NCBI GenBank assembly: GCA_963169325.1
Contig: CAUJEY010000099.1
Coordinates: 1-33,959 of the forward strand
From: Bacteroidota bacterium
Lineage (GTDB): Bacteria > Bacteroidota > Bacteroidia > Chitinophagales > Saprospiraceae
DNA length: 33,959 nucleotides
Reading direction: 5' to 3'
The notes beneath the pieces were generated by a model. The model saw only the letters and a list, made by a program, of their open reading frames with translations, was not told the DNA's origin and ran no database searches. The position numbers and the translations under genes are program-made. Below are positions 9,198-18,088 of the stretch, piece after piece (the first letter of the stretch is position 1; the number at the start of each line of letters is the position of its first letter).

Positions 9198-11192
9198 ATG
9201 TTTCTTACCACAAAAAAGGCCGCACGGGCGGCATTGACGGTTTGTTTTTTATCCACTTTTGCCGGAATAACCCGGGCGGATATTTCGCTGCCCAAACTGT
9301 TCAGCGATCACATGGTGTTGCAACGCGAGGCCACAGTGCCCGTGTGGGGCTGGGCGGACCCGGGTGAGGAAATCGCCGTCAGCATCGCCGGGCAGTCGTT
9401 GAATACCCGCGCCGGAAATGACGGCAAATGGCTGGTTCGCCTCCAGGCGCATGCCGCCGGCGGGCCGTTTGAGATGACCGTGACGGGGAACAACCGGGTT
9501 GTTTTTAACGACATACTTTTTGGCGAGGTGTGGCTCTGCGGCGGGCAGTCGAACATGCAGTGGACGCTGGACATGCTCCGGTACCAGGAGTCCGACACCG
9601 CCCGCGCAAACAACCCGAACCTGCGCTTATTCAACGTGGCGGTCGACCTCGATTATTTGCCTAAAAAAGACATCAAGGCGGGGTATTGGACGGTGGCATC
9701 CACCGGAACGATGGGGAATTTTTCCGCCGTGGCGTATTTTTACGGCAGGTACCTGCAGGAAACGTTAAAGGTGCCTGTCGGGTTGATTAGCAGCAACTTA
9801 GGCGCTACTTTTATTGAAACCTGGATGAGCGCCGGGGCGCTGAAGCAATTTCCGCAGTTTGAACAAGTGGTGCGTGAAATGGAGGCTTCGGGGAAAAATT
9901 TCGACCAGCTCTATGCCGACCTGAATGTGTTTCGGGCGCAATGGGACCAGGATTTTTACCTGAAAGACGACCCCGGGTTTGCGCAAAACTGGCAAGACCC
10001 CGCCACCGATGTTTCCGATTGGAAAAATATCGAAATTCCGAACCTCTGGGAAGACGCCGGGTTGGAAAATTACGATGGATCGGTCTGGTTTCGCCGGGAA
10101 TTCGATATGCCCGAAGGGTTCAACCGGGAGACCTTCAACATTGCCCTCAATCAGATTGACGACTACGATATCGCCTGGGTAAACGGCGTGAAAATCGGCG
10201 AAAGCTTCGGCAGCCGCAACTGGCGCAACTACTTTTTCCCGGCCAATATTTTAAAACCGAAGGGCAACGTGCTCGTCGTACGCATCTTCGACGCGGGCGG
10301 CAAGGGCGGTATGTACACCAACGCGTTCTGGGGGAATGCCATCCTCAACGGCGCCTGGAAATACAAACCGGGCGCGCGCATCAATGCTTCGGCATTTCCG
10401 AAACCCATTGTGCCGAACGGCAGCTTTTTCACGCACCCGAGCCTGCTGTACAACGGCAGCATTGCGCCGTTGCAGCCCTTCGCCATCCGGGGCGTCATCT
10501 GGTACCAGGGCGAATCGAACATTTACCGGGCGGAGGAATACGGCGCGCTGTTGCCCGCCCTGATAACGGATTGGCGGCAACAGTGGGGGCAGGGCGATTT
10601 TCCATTCCTCCTGGTGCAGTTGGCCAACCATCTCCCCGAACCGGATCAACCCGGCGAAAGCGTTTGGGCGGAGCTGCGCGCCGCGCAAATGAAAGCGCTT
10701 AGCCTGCCGAACACCGCCGTTGTTGCGGCCATCGACCTGGGCGAGGCCAACGATATTCACCCGCCCAAAAAAGCCGAGGTCGGCATCCGTCTGGGACTGG
10801 CTGCCCGAAAACTGGCTTACGGGGAGCGTATCGTACATTCAGGCCCTGTATTTCAGGCCATGAAAAAGCAGGGCGATAAAATCAGGATTTCGTTCACGTC
10901 AACTGGCGGTGGACTGGTTTCGAAGGACAAATACGGGTACCTGCGCGGCTTCGCTATGGCGGGGGCGGACCGGAAATTCCACTGGGCAATGGCTTGGATC
11001 GAAGGTAATACGGTGGTGGTTTTTTCACCGCAGGTCAAACGACCGGTTGCGGTACGCTATGCCTGGTCGGACAATCCGGGGCCCCTGGATTTATATCACA
11101 AGGAAGGGCTTCCCGCGCTGCCTTTCCGGACGGATGACTGGCCTGTTTCGACGGCAGGGAAGGTGTTTTTGTATGAGGAGCATGGGTTTTAG
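9198..11192 (+). CDS. Sialate O-acetylesterase-like SGNH carbohydrate esterase with inserted jelly-roll domain
   Basis: 664 residues with an N-terminal signal peptide (cleavage near residue 26). The N-terminal beta domain contains LFSDHMVLQRE, typical of the sialate O-acetylesterase group. GGQSNMQW carries the likely catalytic Ser118, GVIWYQGESN is the second conserved block (about 432-441), and NDIHPPKK supplies Asp519/His521. Between about residues 260 and 385 sits an inserted GH2-like sugar-binding jelly roll (VSDWKNIEIP ... GSVWFRREF ... NGVKIGE). The enzyme should remove O-acetyl groups from sialic acid or other sugars in the periplasm or outside. It is divergent from the DUF4185-like gene and lies 56 bp before the TPR kinase. 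Confidence 0.9.
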   Translation: MFLTTKKAARAALTVCFLSTFAGITRADISLPKLFSDHMVLQREATVPVWGWADPGEEIAVSIAGQSLNTRAGNDGKWLVRLQAHAAGGPFEMTVTGNNRVVFNDILFGEVWLCGGQSNMQWTLDMLRYQESDTARANNPNLRLFNVAVDLDYLPKKDIKAGYWTVASTGTMGNFSAVAYFYGRYLQETLKVPVGLISSNLGATFIETWMSAGALKQFPQFEQVVREMEASGKNFDQLYADLNVFRAQWDQDFYLKDDPGFAQNWQDPATDVSDWKNIEIPNLWEDAGLENYDGSVWFRREFDMPEGFNRETFNIALNQIDDYDIAWVNGVKIGESFGSRNWRNYFFPANILKPKGNVLVVRIFDAGGKGGMYTNAFWGNAILNGAWKYKPGARINASAFPKPIVPNGSFFTHPSLLYNGSIAPLQPFAIRGVIWYQGESNIYRAEEYGALLPALITDWRQQWGQGDFPFLLVQLANHLPEPDQPGESVWAELRAAQMKALSLPNTAVVAAIDLGEANDIHPPKKAEVGIRLGLAARKLAYGERIVHSGPVFQAMKKQGDKIRISFTSTGGGLVSKDKYGYLRGFAMAGADRKFHWAMAWIEGNTVVVFSPQVKRPVAVRYAWSDNPGPLDLYHKEGLPALPFRTDDWPVSTAGKVFLYEEHGF

Positions 11193-11248
11193 GATATTTT
11201 TTGGCCATATTTTTAAAATCGCTAAAGAAATATAAGCCATTTTTGGGC

Positions 11249-13180
11249 ATGAAAACGCAATATATAAACCGTGCCCATCTGACCTTGCTGCTGCTTTGCC
11301 TGTATGGCAGCGGCTTTACCCAATCAAAAATAGACAGCCTGGAAAAAGTGCTGACTACCGCTACGGGCAACCTACGGGCAGAAGCGCTGTACATTCTGAG
11401 TTGGGAATACCGTTTTGCCGACAAAGAAAAGGCGCTCCGATACGGCGAGGAAGGGCTCCGGCTGGCCCACGACTTGAAAGATACGGGGGCCATTGCCAGT
11501 GCGCTCAACAGTATTTCGGAAACCTGGCTCAATTTCGGCGACTACGACCAGGCCGAGAAAATTACCCGGGAAGAATTGCCCTACGCGCGGGCCATTCCCC
11601 AGACCAAAAACCTGCTCGGTGCGCTCACCCGATTAGGCACCATCAATTATCGCCGGGGCAAGTTCGACGAGGCGCTGGTGTACCAGTTGGAAGTGCAACG
11701 GGAAGCCGAAAAAATCAATAAACCTGAAATTATCGGCGTGGCAAGTCTCAATCTGGGGCTTACCTACATGGATTTGAAGCGGTACGACGAGGCCATGCAG
11801 TATTTTCTGGTTTCGCTGGACGCATTTGAAAAACTGGAGTTTGCAGCCGGTATCGGCGCCTGCTATGTGAATATAGCGGAAACCCTGCGCAACCAGAAAA
11901 AGTACCGGGAAGCAGAAGCTGCGGCCTATAAAGGGGAAGATATTCTTCAAAAATCGGGCAACAAACTCCACCTGGGCTACATATACACCGTTCTGGGTAA
12001 ATTGTACCGGGAGACGGGCGACCAGCAAAAACGGCTCGAATACCAGCAAAAAGCCCTTGCTCTTGCACAGGAAAACAACGACGATTTTATGACCTGTGCC
12101 AACCAGACCAGCCTGGGCCGCACCTTTTTGGAACGTGGCGATCTGGCCGCCGCCAAAAAGTACCTCGACGACGCCGTGCTGTTATCCGCTCAAATCGGGG
12201 AAAAATCGGTGCTGCTCGAAGCCTACGCTCACCTGCGCGACTGGCATTTGCTGCGCAAAGATTTCGCCGAAGCCACCCGCTACGACGAAAAATTCACCGG
12301 CGGTATGGACTCCGTTTTCAATGCGAAAATGGCTGGAAAAGTAGCCGATGCACAGACGAAATACGAAACCGAAAAAAAAGAAGCCGAGATAAAAACCCAA
12401 AAACTGGAACTCTTCCGCCAGCGTACCTGGATTTACGGTCTGCTGGCCGGATTATTTGCCTTCGTTATTTTAGGCTACCTGTTTTACAATCGCTACCGCC
12501 TGCGCAAAAAAACAGAACTGGATGCCGCCGTCATCCGCGAACAGCAACTCGGCCTGAACGCTGTGATCGAAGCCCAGGAAGCCGAACGCAAACGTATCGC
12601 ACAGGAATTACACGACAGTATCGCCCAGGAAATGGCCGCTATCCGGATGGGCTTCAGCGTGTTGCAGCGCAAATTGGCCGCCGTATCACCGCAGGAGGCC
12701 GAACGCATCGGCGAACTGGCACAACAACTCGATCAATCCTGCACCGAAGTGCGCTCTATCTCCCACGTGATGATGCCACCCGCGCTGGAACAACAGGGCC
12801 TGGCGCCCAGCCTTGAATTGTTGCTGCACAATACCCTGCAATACAGTGAATTAAACTATATGTTTGAGCATGCCGACGTGCCGGAAAACCTGAACGAAAA
12901 AACCAAACTCGGTCTTTATCGCATCGCACAGGAATTGCTGAATAATATCGTCAAACACGCCAAAGCCACCAGGGTCGTGCTGATGTTGTACCCCGCCGGA
13001 AATCACCTGCTTTTGCGCCTGGAAGACGACGGTCAGGGCTTCGATTTCGAGCAGGCCCGCGCGAAAGGCAATATGGGCTTACTGAATATCATTAGCCGGG
13101 TCAGTACGCTGGGCGGTACATTCCAGGCAGAACCCGGGCAGCCGCGAGGGACGTTCGTTACGGTTCGGGTGCCGTTGTGA
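11249..13180 (+). CDS. TPR-containing sensor histidine kinase, HisKA_3 (NarL/LuxR-partner) type
   Basis: 643 residues from the ATG at 11249, which gives a signal peptide (MKTQYINRAHLTLLLLCLYG); the longer frame from 11201 lacks one. Residues about 27-350 are TPR repeats in the periplasm. One membrane segment lies at about 395-413 (WIYGLLAGLFAFVILGYLFY), then a coiled coil, then HisKA_3 with the phospho-acceptor His455 in RKRIAQELHDSIAQ. The ATPase domain has an N-box (QELLNNIVKHA, about 561-571) and G-boxes (EDDGQGFDF; GNMGLLNI). Kinases of this type normally phosphorylate LuxR-HTH regulators. None is adjacent: the regulator downstream is OmpR-type and has its own kinase. The partner is therefore unknown. 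Confidence 0.92.
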   Translation: MKTQYINRAHLTLLLLCLYGSGFTQSKIDSLEKVLTTATGNLRAEALYILSWEYRFADKEKALRYGEEGLRLAHDLKDTGAIASALNSISETWLNFGDYDQAEKITREELPYARAIPQTKNLLGALTRLGTINYRRGKFDEALVYQLEVQREAEKINKPEIIGVASLNLGLTYMDLKRYDEAMQYFLVSLDAFEKLEFAAGIGACYVNIAETLRNQKKYREAEAAAYKGEDILQKSGNKLHLGYIYTVLGKLYRETGDQQKRLEYQQKALALAQENNDDFMTCANQTSLGRTFLERGDLAAAKKYLDDAVLLSAQIGEKSVLLEAYAHLRDWHLLRKDFAEATRYDEKFTGGMDSVFNAKMAGKVADAQTKYETEKKEAEIKTQKLELFRQRTWIYGLLAGLFAFVILGYLFYNRYRLRKKTELDAAVIREQQLGLNAVIEAQEAERKRIAQELHDSIAQEMAAIRMGFSVLQRKLAAVSPQEAERIGELAQQLDQSCTEVRSISHVMMPPALEQQGLAPSLELLLHNTLQYSELNYMFEHADVPENLNEKTKLGLYRIAQELLNNIVKHAKATRVVLMLYPAGNHLLLRLEDDGQGFDFEQARAKGNMGLLNIISRVSTLGGTFQAEPGQPRGTFVTVRVPL

Positions 13181-13220
13181 CTGCTGCTAAGGAACAAGTT
13201 ATTATTCACCCGTTCCTAAC

Positions 13221-13267
13221 TCCGCAAGTTTCGGGTTGGAACGGGGCATTTTACCCGGTTACCTTTG
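13221..13267 (+). promoter_or_regulatory. Copy of the ada-like gene promoter
   Basis: An 18-bp block at 13221-13238 ending in GGGTTG (-33-like) is identical to 19058-19075. TTACCTTTGT at 13259-13268, with the -7 box TACCTTTG at 13260-13267, is identical to 19096-19105. The 20 bp between are unrelated in the two places. Box spacing is 21 bp in both copies. Confidence 0.6.
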
Positions 13268-13285
13268 TTGCAAAAATTGCCGTCC

Positions 13286-13363
13286 ATGACACCATCGCAA
13301 TTGAACTACGAGCGTAATCTTTTTCATCAAATTACATTCCGGATGGTTTTTACGAAAATTTGA
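13286..13363 (+). pseudogene. Duplicated 5' fragment of the ada-like gene (first 10 codons), or a 25-codon ORF
   Basis: The 30 bp from ATG to codon 10 (MTPSQLNYER) are identical to the start of the AraC/methyltransferase gene at 19122-19151. The sequence then diverges and runs into a TGA after 25 codons. The upstream leader is also nearly identical, with one A more in an A-run. I see it as the remnant of a duplication. A translated 25-residue peptide (ending FRMVFTKI) is possible because promoter boxes and start are intact. Confidence 0.7.
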
Positions 13364-13395
13364 AATTTGCTTTTATATCTGAAAACACCCACCCC

Positions 13396-13429
13396 TTCAA
13401 ATTTCCCTCAAAATCCCTACCTACCTTTG
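13396..13429 (+). promoter_or_regulatory. Response-regulator operon promoter with 11-bp direct repeats
   Basis: Two 11-bp units, TTCAAATTTCC (13396-13406) and CTCAAAATCCC (13407-13417), are followed after 4 bp by a perfect -7 box TACCTTTG (13422-13429). The ATG is 8 bp further on. A diverged inverted unit (GAAAATTTGAA) lies at 13354-13364. The repeats sit where the -33 box would be, as expected for an OmpR-family activator site; the same arrangement recurs before the receptor gene at 15412. Confidence 0.6.
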
Positions 13430-13437
13430 CCCCCATC

Positions 13438-14115
13438 ATGAAACTTCTGATCGTCGAAGACGAAAAAGCCTTGATGGACAATATGTTGTCCTACCTGTCG
13501 GGAGGCGACATGGTGTGCGAGCAGGCCGCTACGTTTCGGCAGGCGGAGGATAAACTTGTTGCCTTTTCCTACGACATTATCATCCTCGACATTATGTTGC
13601 CCGACGGCAACGGCCTGAACCTGATCCCCCTGCTGAAAGAATACCAGCCGGAAGCGGGTGTGCTCATCATCTCGGCCAAAAACGCACTCGACGACCGGGT
13701 ACAGGGCCTGGAACTCGGCGCCGATGATTACCTCACCAAACCCTTCCACCTGCCCGAACTCAATGCCCGGCTGAAAGCCATTTACCGCCGCCGCAAATTC
13801 CAGGGGCAAAAAGCGGTGCAGTTCAACGAAATCTCCATCAACACCGACACGCACGATGCCAGCGTCCACGACACTGCACTGACCCTCACACTGAAGGAAC
13901 ACGAACTACTCGTCTTTTTTATTGCCAATAAAAACCGGGTGCTCACCAAACAAAGCATCGCTGAACACCTGTGGGGCGATCACGTGGATTTGCAGGATTC
14001 CTTCGATTTTGTATATCAACACGTTAAAAACCTCCGGAAAAAAATCACCGCAGCCGGCGGAGCCGACTATATCAAAACTATTTACGGACTGGGGTATAAA
14101 TGGAGCGGCGCATAA
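13438..14115 (+). CDS. OmpR/PhoB-family response regulator
   Basis: 225 residues from the ATG at 13438 (MKLLIVEDE is the usual start; the longer frame is promoter sequence). The receiver domain (1-115) has the acidic pair Glu7/Asp8, the phospho-acceptor Asp51 (DIIILDIMLPDGNG), Ser79 and Lys101 (LTKPF). The C-terminal winged helix (about 125-225) has the OmpR pattern LTLKEHELLVFFIANKNRVL ... DFVYQHVKNLRKKI ... IKTIYGLGYKW. The kinase gene follows 28 bp later and should be its partner. Direct repeats upstream suggest autoregulation, and similar repeats upstream of the receptor at 15520 make that gene a likely target. Confidence 0.95.
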   Translation: MKLLIVEDEKALMDNMLSYLSGGDMVCEQAATFRQAEDKLVAFSYDIIILDIMLPDGNGLNLIPLLKEYQPEAGVLIISAKNALDDRVQGLELGADDYLTKPFHLPELNARLKAIYRRRKFQGQKAVQFNEISINTDTHDASVHDTALTLTLKEHELLVFFIANKNRVLTKQSIAEHLWGDHVDLQDSFDFVYQHVKNLRKKITAAGGADYIKTIYGLGYKWSGA

Positions 14116-14143
14116 ATATTTTTCAAAAGCATTGGAAAAAAAC

Positions 14144-15403
14144 ATGAATTTAATCGCCAAAATCACCGTGTTGAACCTCTTGCTCGCCCTAGTTGCATTT
14201 GGCATCGGCGGCGTCAGGGTGTACCACAAATTTCGGCACGAGATACAGCGGGAGACCGATTATACGTTGCGCGAATCGCTTGCCGAGGCTGTACAAACCA
14301 TCCGTTCCGGTGTGCCGGCGTCCGATCTGCAGAACCGGTTTATGTATATCACGCCGGCCGACACGGTCACCCCGGCTGATACCCACAACGTTTTTTCCGA
14401 TACCCTCGCCAATCATCCTGCACTGAACCGGCCCGAACTGTTTCGCCAACTCACCACCACCCGGAATGTCGACGGGCATTTTTACCGCTTCACGATCATG
14501 AATGTGATTATCGAACAAAGCGATATCAGCCGGATTACTGAAAATATATTGTCGGATTTGTTTGTCCTGCTGGGGGCTATTCTTCTGGTTTTTAATTTTT
14601 TAATTTCAAAATGGTTGCTTCACCCGTTTCAGGTGACCTTGGAAAAAATCAAATTTTTTAACCTGAAATCCGGCGAGATTCCGGAACTCCCCCAAACAAC
14701 TACTACTGAATTCCGCCAGCTCAATACTTTCCTGACCGCGATGCTGCACCAGGTACGAAAAGACTACCGGGCGCTGAAAGAGTTTTCGGAAAATGCCTCT
14801 CACGAAATGCAAACCCCTTTGGCCGTGGCCAGTGGTAAACTGGAATTACTGGTCGAGTCACCCGGCCTCGATAGTACCCAGCTACAGTTGATACAGGATG
14901 CACAGCAGGCGCTTTCCCATTTGTCGAAATTGGGGGAAGCGCTGTTATTCCTGACAAAAATTGAAAACCGGGAATTTGCAACACAGGCGCCCATCAATTT
15001 TTCAGCACTCCTGACCGCCGACCTTTCCACCTTCGGAGAATTGGCCGGCATGAAAGGGTTGCAGTTCAGCACGGAGATCAAGCCGGATGTCCAATTGCGG
15101 ATCGATCCGGTGCTGGCGCATATTCTGGTTGGCAACTTGTTGAAAAATGCGATCCGGCACAATGTGGATGGCGGCTGGATAAAAGTCCGGCTCGATACGG
15201 ATTGCCTGACCATCAGCAATTCCGGCCCGGATCCCGGCATGCCAACGGAGCAATTGTTTGAACGTTTTCAGAAAAGCGACCAAACGGGCCGTTCGTTGGG
15301 CCTGGGTCTGGCTATTGTGAAAAAAATTTGCGAAGCGAATAGTTGGCAGGTGCATTATACGTACGCCGGCGGGGTACATGAGATCACCGTTCGGGTTGCT
15401 TAA
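14144..15403 (+). CDS. Membrane sensor histidine kinase (HisKA + HATPase_c), partner of the OmpR-type regulator
   Basis: 419 residues from the ATG at 14144; an upstream in-frame extension lies inside the regulator gene and is rejected. Two membrane segments (about 8-25 and 138-157) enclose a periplasmic sensor region of about 110 residues with no recognised domain. His220 in FSENASHEMQTPLAV is the phospho-acceptor. The ATPase domain shows an N-box (GNLLKNAIRHN) and a G2 box (GRSLGLGLAIVKKI). There is no clear HAMP domain, only a short linker of about 45 residues after TM2. It should phosphorylate Asp51 of the regulator just upstream; the signal is unknown, perhaps envelope or ligand status linked to the receptor downstream. 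Confidence 0.93.
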   Translation: MNLIAKITVLNLLLALVAFGIGGVRVYHKFRHEIQRETDYTLRESLAEAVQTIRSGVPASDLQNRFMYITPADTVTPADTHNVFSDTLANHPALNRPELFRQLTTTRNVDGHFYRFTIMNVIIEQSDISRITENILSDLFVLLGAILLVFNFLISKWLLHPFQVTLEKIKFFNLKSGEIPELPQTTTTEFRQLNTFLTAMLHQVRKDYRALKEFSENASHEMQTPLAVASGKLELLVESPGLDSTQLQLIQDAQQALSHLSKLGEALLFLTKIENREFATQAPINFSALLTADLSTFGELAGMKGLQFSTEIKPDVQLRIDPVLAHILVGNLLKNAIRHNVDGGWIKVRLDTDCLTISNSGPDPGMPTEQLFERFQKSDQTGRSLGLGLAIVKKICEANSWQVHYTYAGGVHEITVRVA

Positions 15404-15411
15404 TACACGCC

Positions 15412-15467
15412 TTCAAATTTCCTTCAAAATCCCTACAAATTCCCCTCAAAGTGCCTCCTCATCTTTG
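15412..15467 (+). promoter_or_regulatory. Receptor gene promoter with four 11-bp direct repeats
   Basis: Four contiguous 11-bp units: TTCAAATTTCC (15412), TTCAAAATCCC (15423), TACAAATTCCC (15434) and CTCAAAGTGCC (15445-15455). After 4 bp comes CATCTTTG (15460-15467), a one-mismatch -7 box. The first two units match those before the response regulator at 21 of 22 positions, with the last unit at the same 4-bp distance from the -7 box. This fits tandem binding of OmpR-type dimers on one face of the helix. Confidence 0.65.
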
Positions 15468-15519
15468 TGGCGTTGAAACACTTTTTCATCTTATTCCGTG
15501 CCGTTTTAATTCCACAATC

Positions 15520-17943
15520 ATGAAATACCTGCATCTTTTTGTCATACCGGCCCTTTTATTCCTCTCTTTTTACGCCGCGGCGCAGCCGGGTGGAAAAATC
15601 AGAATCACCGGCAAAACGCTCGACGCCCAAACCGGGGCGCCATTAGGCTATTCGACCGTAACGCTTTTCACCGAAGCGGACAGCCTGTTGGTCAATGGAA
15701 CGATCACCGGCGATGCCGGCACATTTATCCTCGAAGCGAATCCCGGACGCTATTTTACCAAAATTGAATTTCTGGGATACAATACCGAGTATTCCGGAGA
15801 TATTGAAGTGGTGGCCGGCGCTTCGTCTCTGGATATCGGCGCAATCAAATTGTCGCCTGGCACCACTTTACTGGATGAAGTAGTCATACAGGCCGATAAA
15901 AGCAGTATGCAACTGGCGCTGGACAAGAAAATTTTCAACGTAGGTAAAGATTTGGCGAATGCCGGTGGAAACGCGGCGGATGTTCTCAGCAATATCCCCG
16001 CCGTTTCGGTGGATGTGGACGGCAACGTCAGTCTGCGGGGGAGCAACAACGTGAAAATACTGATCGACGGTAAACCCTCCGGGCTGATGACGTTCAAAGG
16101 CGCCGACGGATTGCGGCAGTTGCAAGGCAACCTGATTGAACGGGTGGAGATCGTCACCAACCCCTCTGCCCGCTACGAGGCGGAGGGCATAGGCGGCATC
16201 ATCAATATCGTGCTGAAAAAAGAACGTACCGGTGGGCTGAACGGTTCGTTCGACCTGATCGCAGGCTACCCCAGCAATTTCGGGACGGCCATCAACCTGA
16301 ACTACCGCAAAGAGCGCCTGAATTTTTTCGTCAACTACGGTATCTCCTACCGCAATTCGCCGGGCGCCGGATCGGCATACCAGGAAGTGTATAACGGCGA
16401 TACAACCGCTATTTACCAGCAAAACCACGACCGCCGGCAAACGGGTTTTAACAATAACATCCGCGGCGGATTGGACTACTTTTTCACGCCCAAAGATATC
16501 CTGACCGCATCCTACACCTGGCGTCGCAGCAATAACCAACGCAAATCAACCCTCGAATACTTTGATTACCTGTTCTCAACAAACAATCCCACCGGGATCA
16601 GCACCCGCGCGCAGGATGAAACCGAAATTGAACCCAACGCCGAATATGCGCTCCAATATAAAAAAACGTTCGCGCGGGAAGGCCATGATCTGACGGCGGA
16701 AGTGCGCTACTTCGACAATTGGGAAGACTCCGACCAGGATTTCGTACAGCGCACTTTCCTGCCCGATTACACCCCTGGCGGCGTAGCGGACCTGCTGGAA
16801 CACGCCTATAACTACGAGACGGAAAAACAACTGTTGTTTCAACTGGACTATGTGCAGCCGTTCGGCAAAGACGGCAAAGTTGAGGCGGGGCTTCGCAGCA
16901 ATTTCCGCGATATGACCAATGACTACCTGGTGGAACAATTCACCGGTGGCATCTGGCAGCCCAAAGAAGGCCTGAACAACAATTTTGTATATGACGAAAA
17001 CATTCATGCCGCTTACGCCACGCTCGGCAATAAGGTAAAACGTTTTTCCTACCAGTTGGGGCTGCGGGCGGAACAGACGGACGTCACAACTACCCTGAAA
17101 CAAACCGACGAAGTGAATCCCCGCAACTATACTAACCTTTTTCCAAGCGCACACTTTACATACGATTTACCGGCGCAAAACGCCGTTCAGGCCAGCTATA
17201 GCCGCCGGGTACGCCGGCCGCGATATTGGGATTTGACGCCCTTTGTAACTTTTGTAGACAACCGGAATTTTTTCAGCGGCAATCCCGATCTGGAGCCGGA
17301 GTTCACCAACGCGTTCGAACTGGGCCACGTAAAATATCTGGACAACGCCTCCATTAGTTCTTCCTTGTATTACCGCCACACAACCGGAAAAATTGAACGC
17401 ATCCGCCAGGTAGATATGCAGGGCAACTCCGTCACCCGCCCGGAAAATCTGTCGAAGGAAGATGCTTTCGGCGCGGAATTTACCGCATCGTACAGCCCGT
17501 TCAAATGGTGGAAGGTGGATGGCAACTTCAACTTTTTCCGCGCTATTACCGATGGCGGCAACCTCGGCGAATCGTTTCAGAGCGAAACGTACAGTTGGTT
17601 CACCCGCCTAACCTCCCGGTTTACGTTCTGGAAAAATACCGACCTGCAATTGCGCGGGAATTATGAATCCAAAGTACAAAATACCCAGGGCTACCGCAAA
17701 CCCGTCTGGTATCTCGATGTGGCTGTCAGCAAGGATATTTTAAAGAATAACGGAACACTCACCTTAAACGTCAGCGACCTGTTCAACACCCGCCGCCACC
17801 GCAGCGTCGCGGAAGGAGATAACTTTTATTCCTATAACGACTTCCAATGGCGGGCGCGGCAGATCAATCTTACCCTGAATTACCGTTTGCATCAGCAGAA
17901 GAAAAAAGAGGCAAGAAAGCCAGCCGAAGGAGAAGATTTCTGA
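15520..17943 (+). CDS. Outer-membrane TonB-receptor-like barrel protein (OMP_b-brl_3 family)
   Basis: 807 residues from the ATG at 15520, chosen because MKYLHLFVIPALLFLSFYAA is a clear signal peptide. Residues about 25-112 form a CarboxypepD_reg-like domain (ITGKTLDAQTGAPLGYSTVT). About 117-215 is a plug-like domain (LLDEVVIQADKSS ... AADVLSNIPAVSVDVDGNVS ... GGIINIVLKKE). The remainder is the beta-barrel of the outer membrane beta-barrel family, with the conserved block NPDLEPEFTNAFELGHVKYL. No SusD-like partner is beside it. It follows the two-component pair with 116 bp between, and that gap holds the direct-repeat promoter. Probably imports or senses a compound, or is an envelope-stress target; the substrate cannot be told. 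Confidence 0.9.
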   Translation: MKYLHLFVIPALLFLSFYAAAQPGGKIRITGKTLDAQTGAPLGYSTVTLFTEADSLLVNGTITGDAGTFILEANPGRYFTKIEFLGYNTEYSGDIEVVAGASSLDIGAIKLSPGTTLLDEVVIQADKSSMQLALDKKIFNVGKDLANAGGNAADVLSNIPAVSVDVDGNVSLRGSNNVKILIDGKPSGLMTFKGADGLRQLQGNLIERVEIVTNPSARYEAEGIGGIINIVLKKERTGGLNGSFDLIAGYPSNFGTAINLNYRKERLNFFVNYGISYRNSPGAGSAYQEVYNGDTTAIYQQNHDRRQTGFNNNIRGGLDYFFTPKDILTASYTWRRSNNQRKSTLEYFDYLFSTNNPTGISTRAQDETEIEPNAEYALQYKKTFAREGHDLTAEVRYFDNWEDSDQDFVQRTFLPDYTPGGVADLLEHAYNYETEKQLLFQLDYVQPFGKDGKVEAGLRSNFRDMTNDYLVEQFTGGIWQPKEGLNNNFVYDENIHAAYATLGNKVKRFSYQLGLRAEQTDVTTTLKQTDEVNPRNYTNLFPSAHFTYDLPAQNAVQASYSRRVRRPRYWDLTPFVTFVDNRNFFSGNPDLEPEFTNAFELGHVKYLDNASISSSLYYRHTTGKIERIRQVDMQGNSVTRPENLSKEDAFGAEFTASYSPFKWWKVDGNFNFFRAITDGGNLGESFQSETYSWFTRLTSRFTFWKNTDLQLRGNYESKVQNTQGYRKPVWYLDVAVSKDILKNNGTLTLNVSDLFNTRRHRSVAEGDNFYSYNDFQWRARQINLTLNYRLHQQKKKEARKPAEGEDF

Positions 17944-18088
17944 ACGACTCGTATTGCGGATTAAAAAATACGAATTACCAAGAGATTTTATGGCGCACGT
18001 TTGCTACGGTTCGGGCGCTGTTGCAGGGCAGGGTCGACCAGTTCTGTGAAACGCCACTTATACCATGTAAATTGGAAAAAATCATCCC

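Noticed and set aside
13190-13217. AGGAAC...GTTCCT inverted repeat after the TPR kinase
   Set aside because: A 6-bp stem with a 16-nt loop and no U-tract is too weak to call a terminator.
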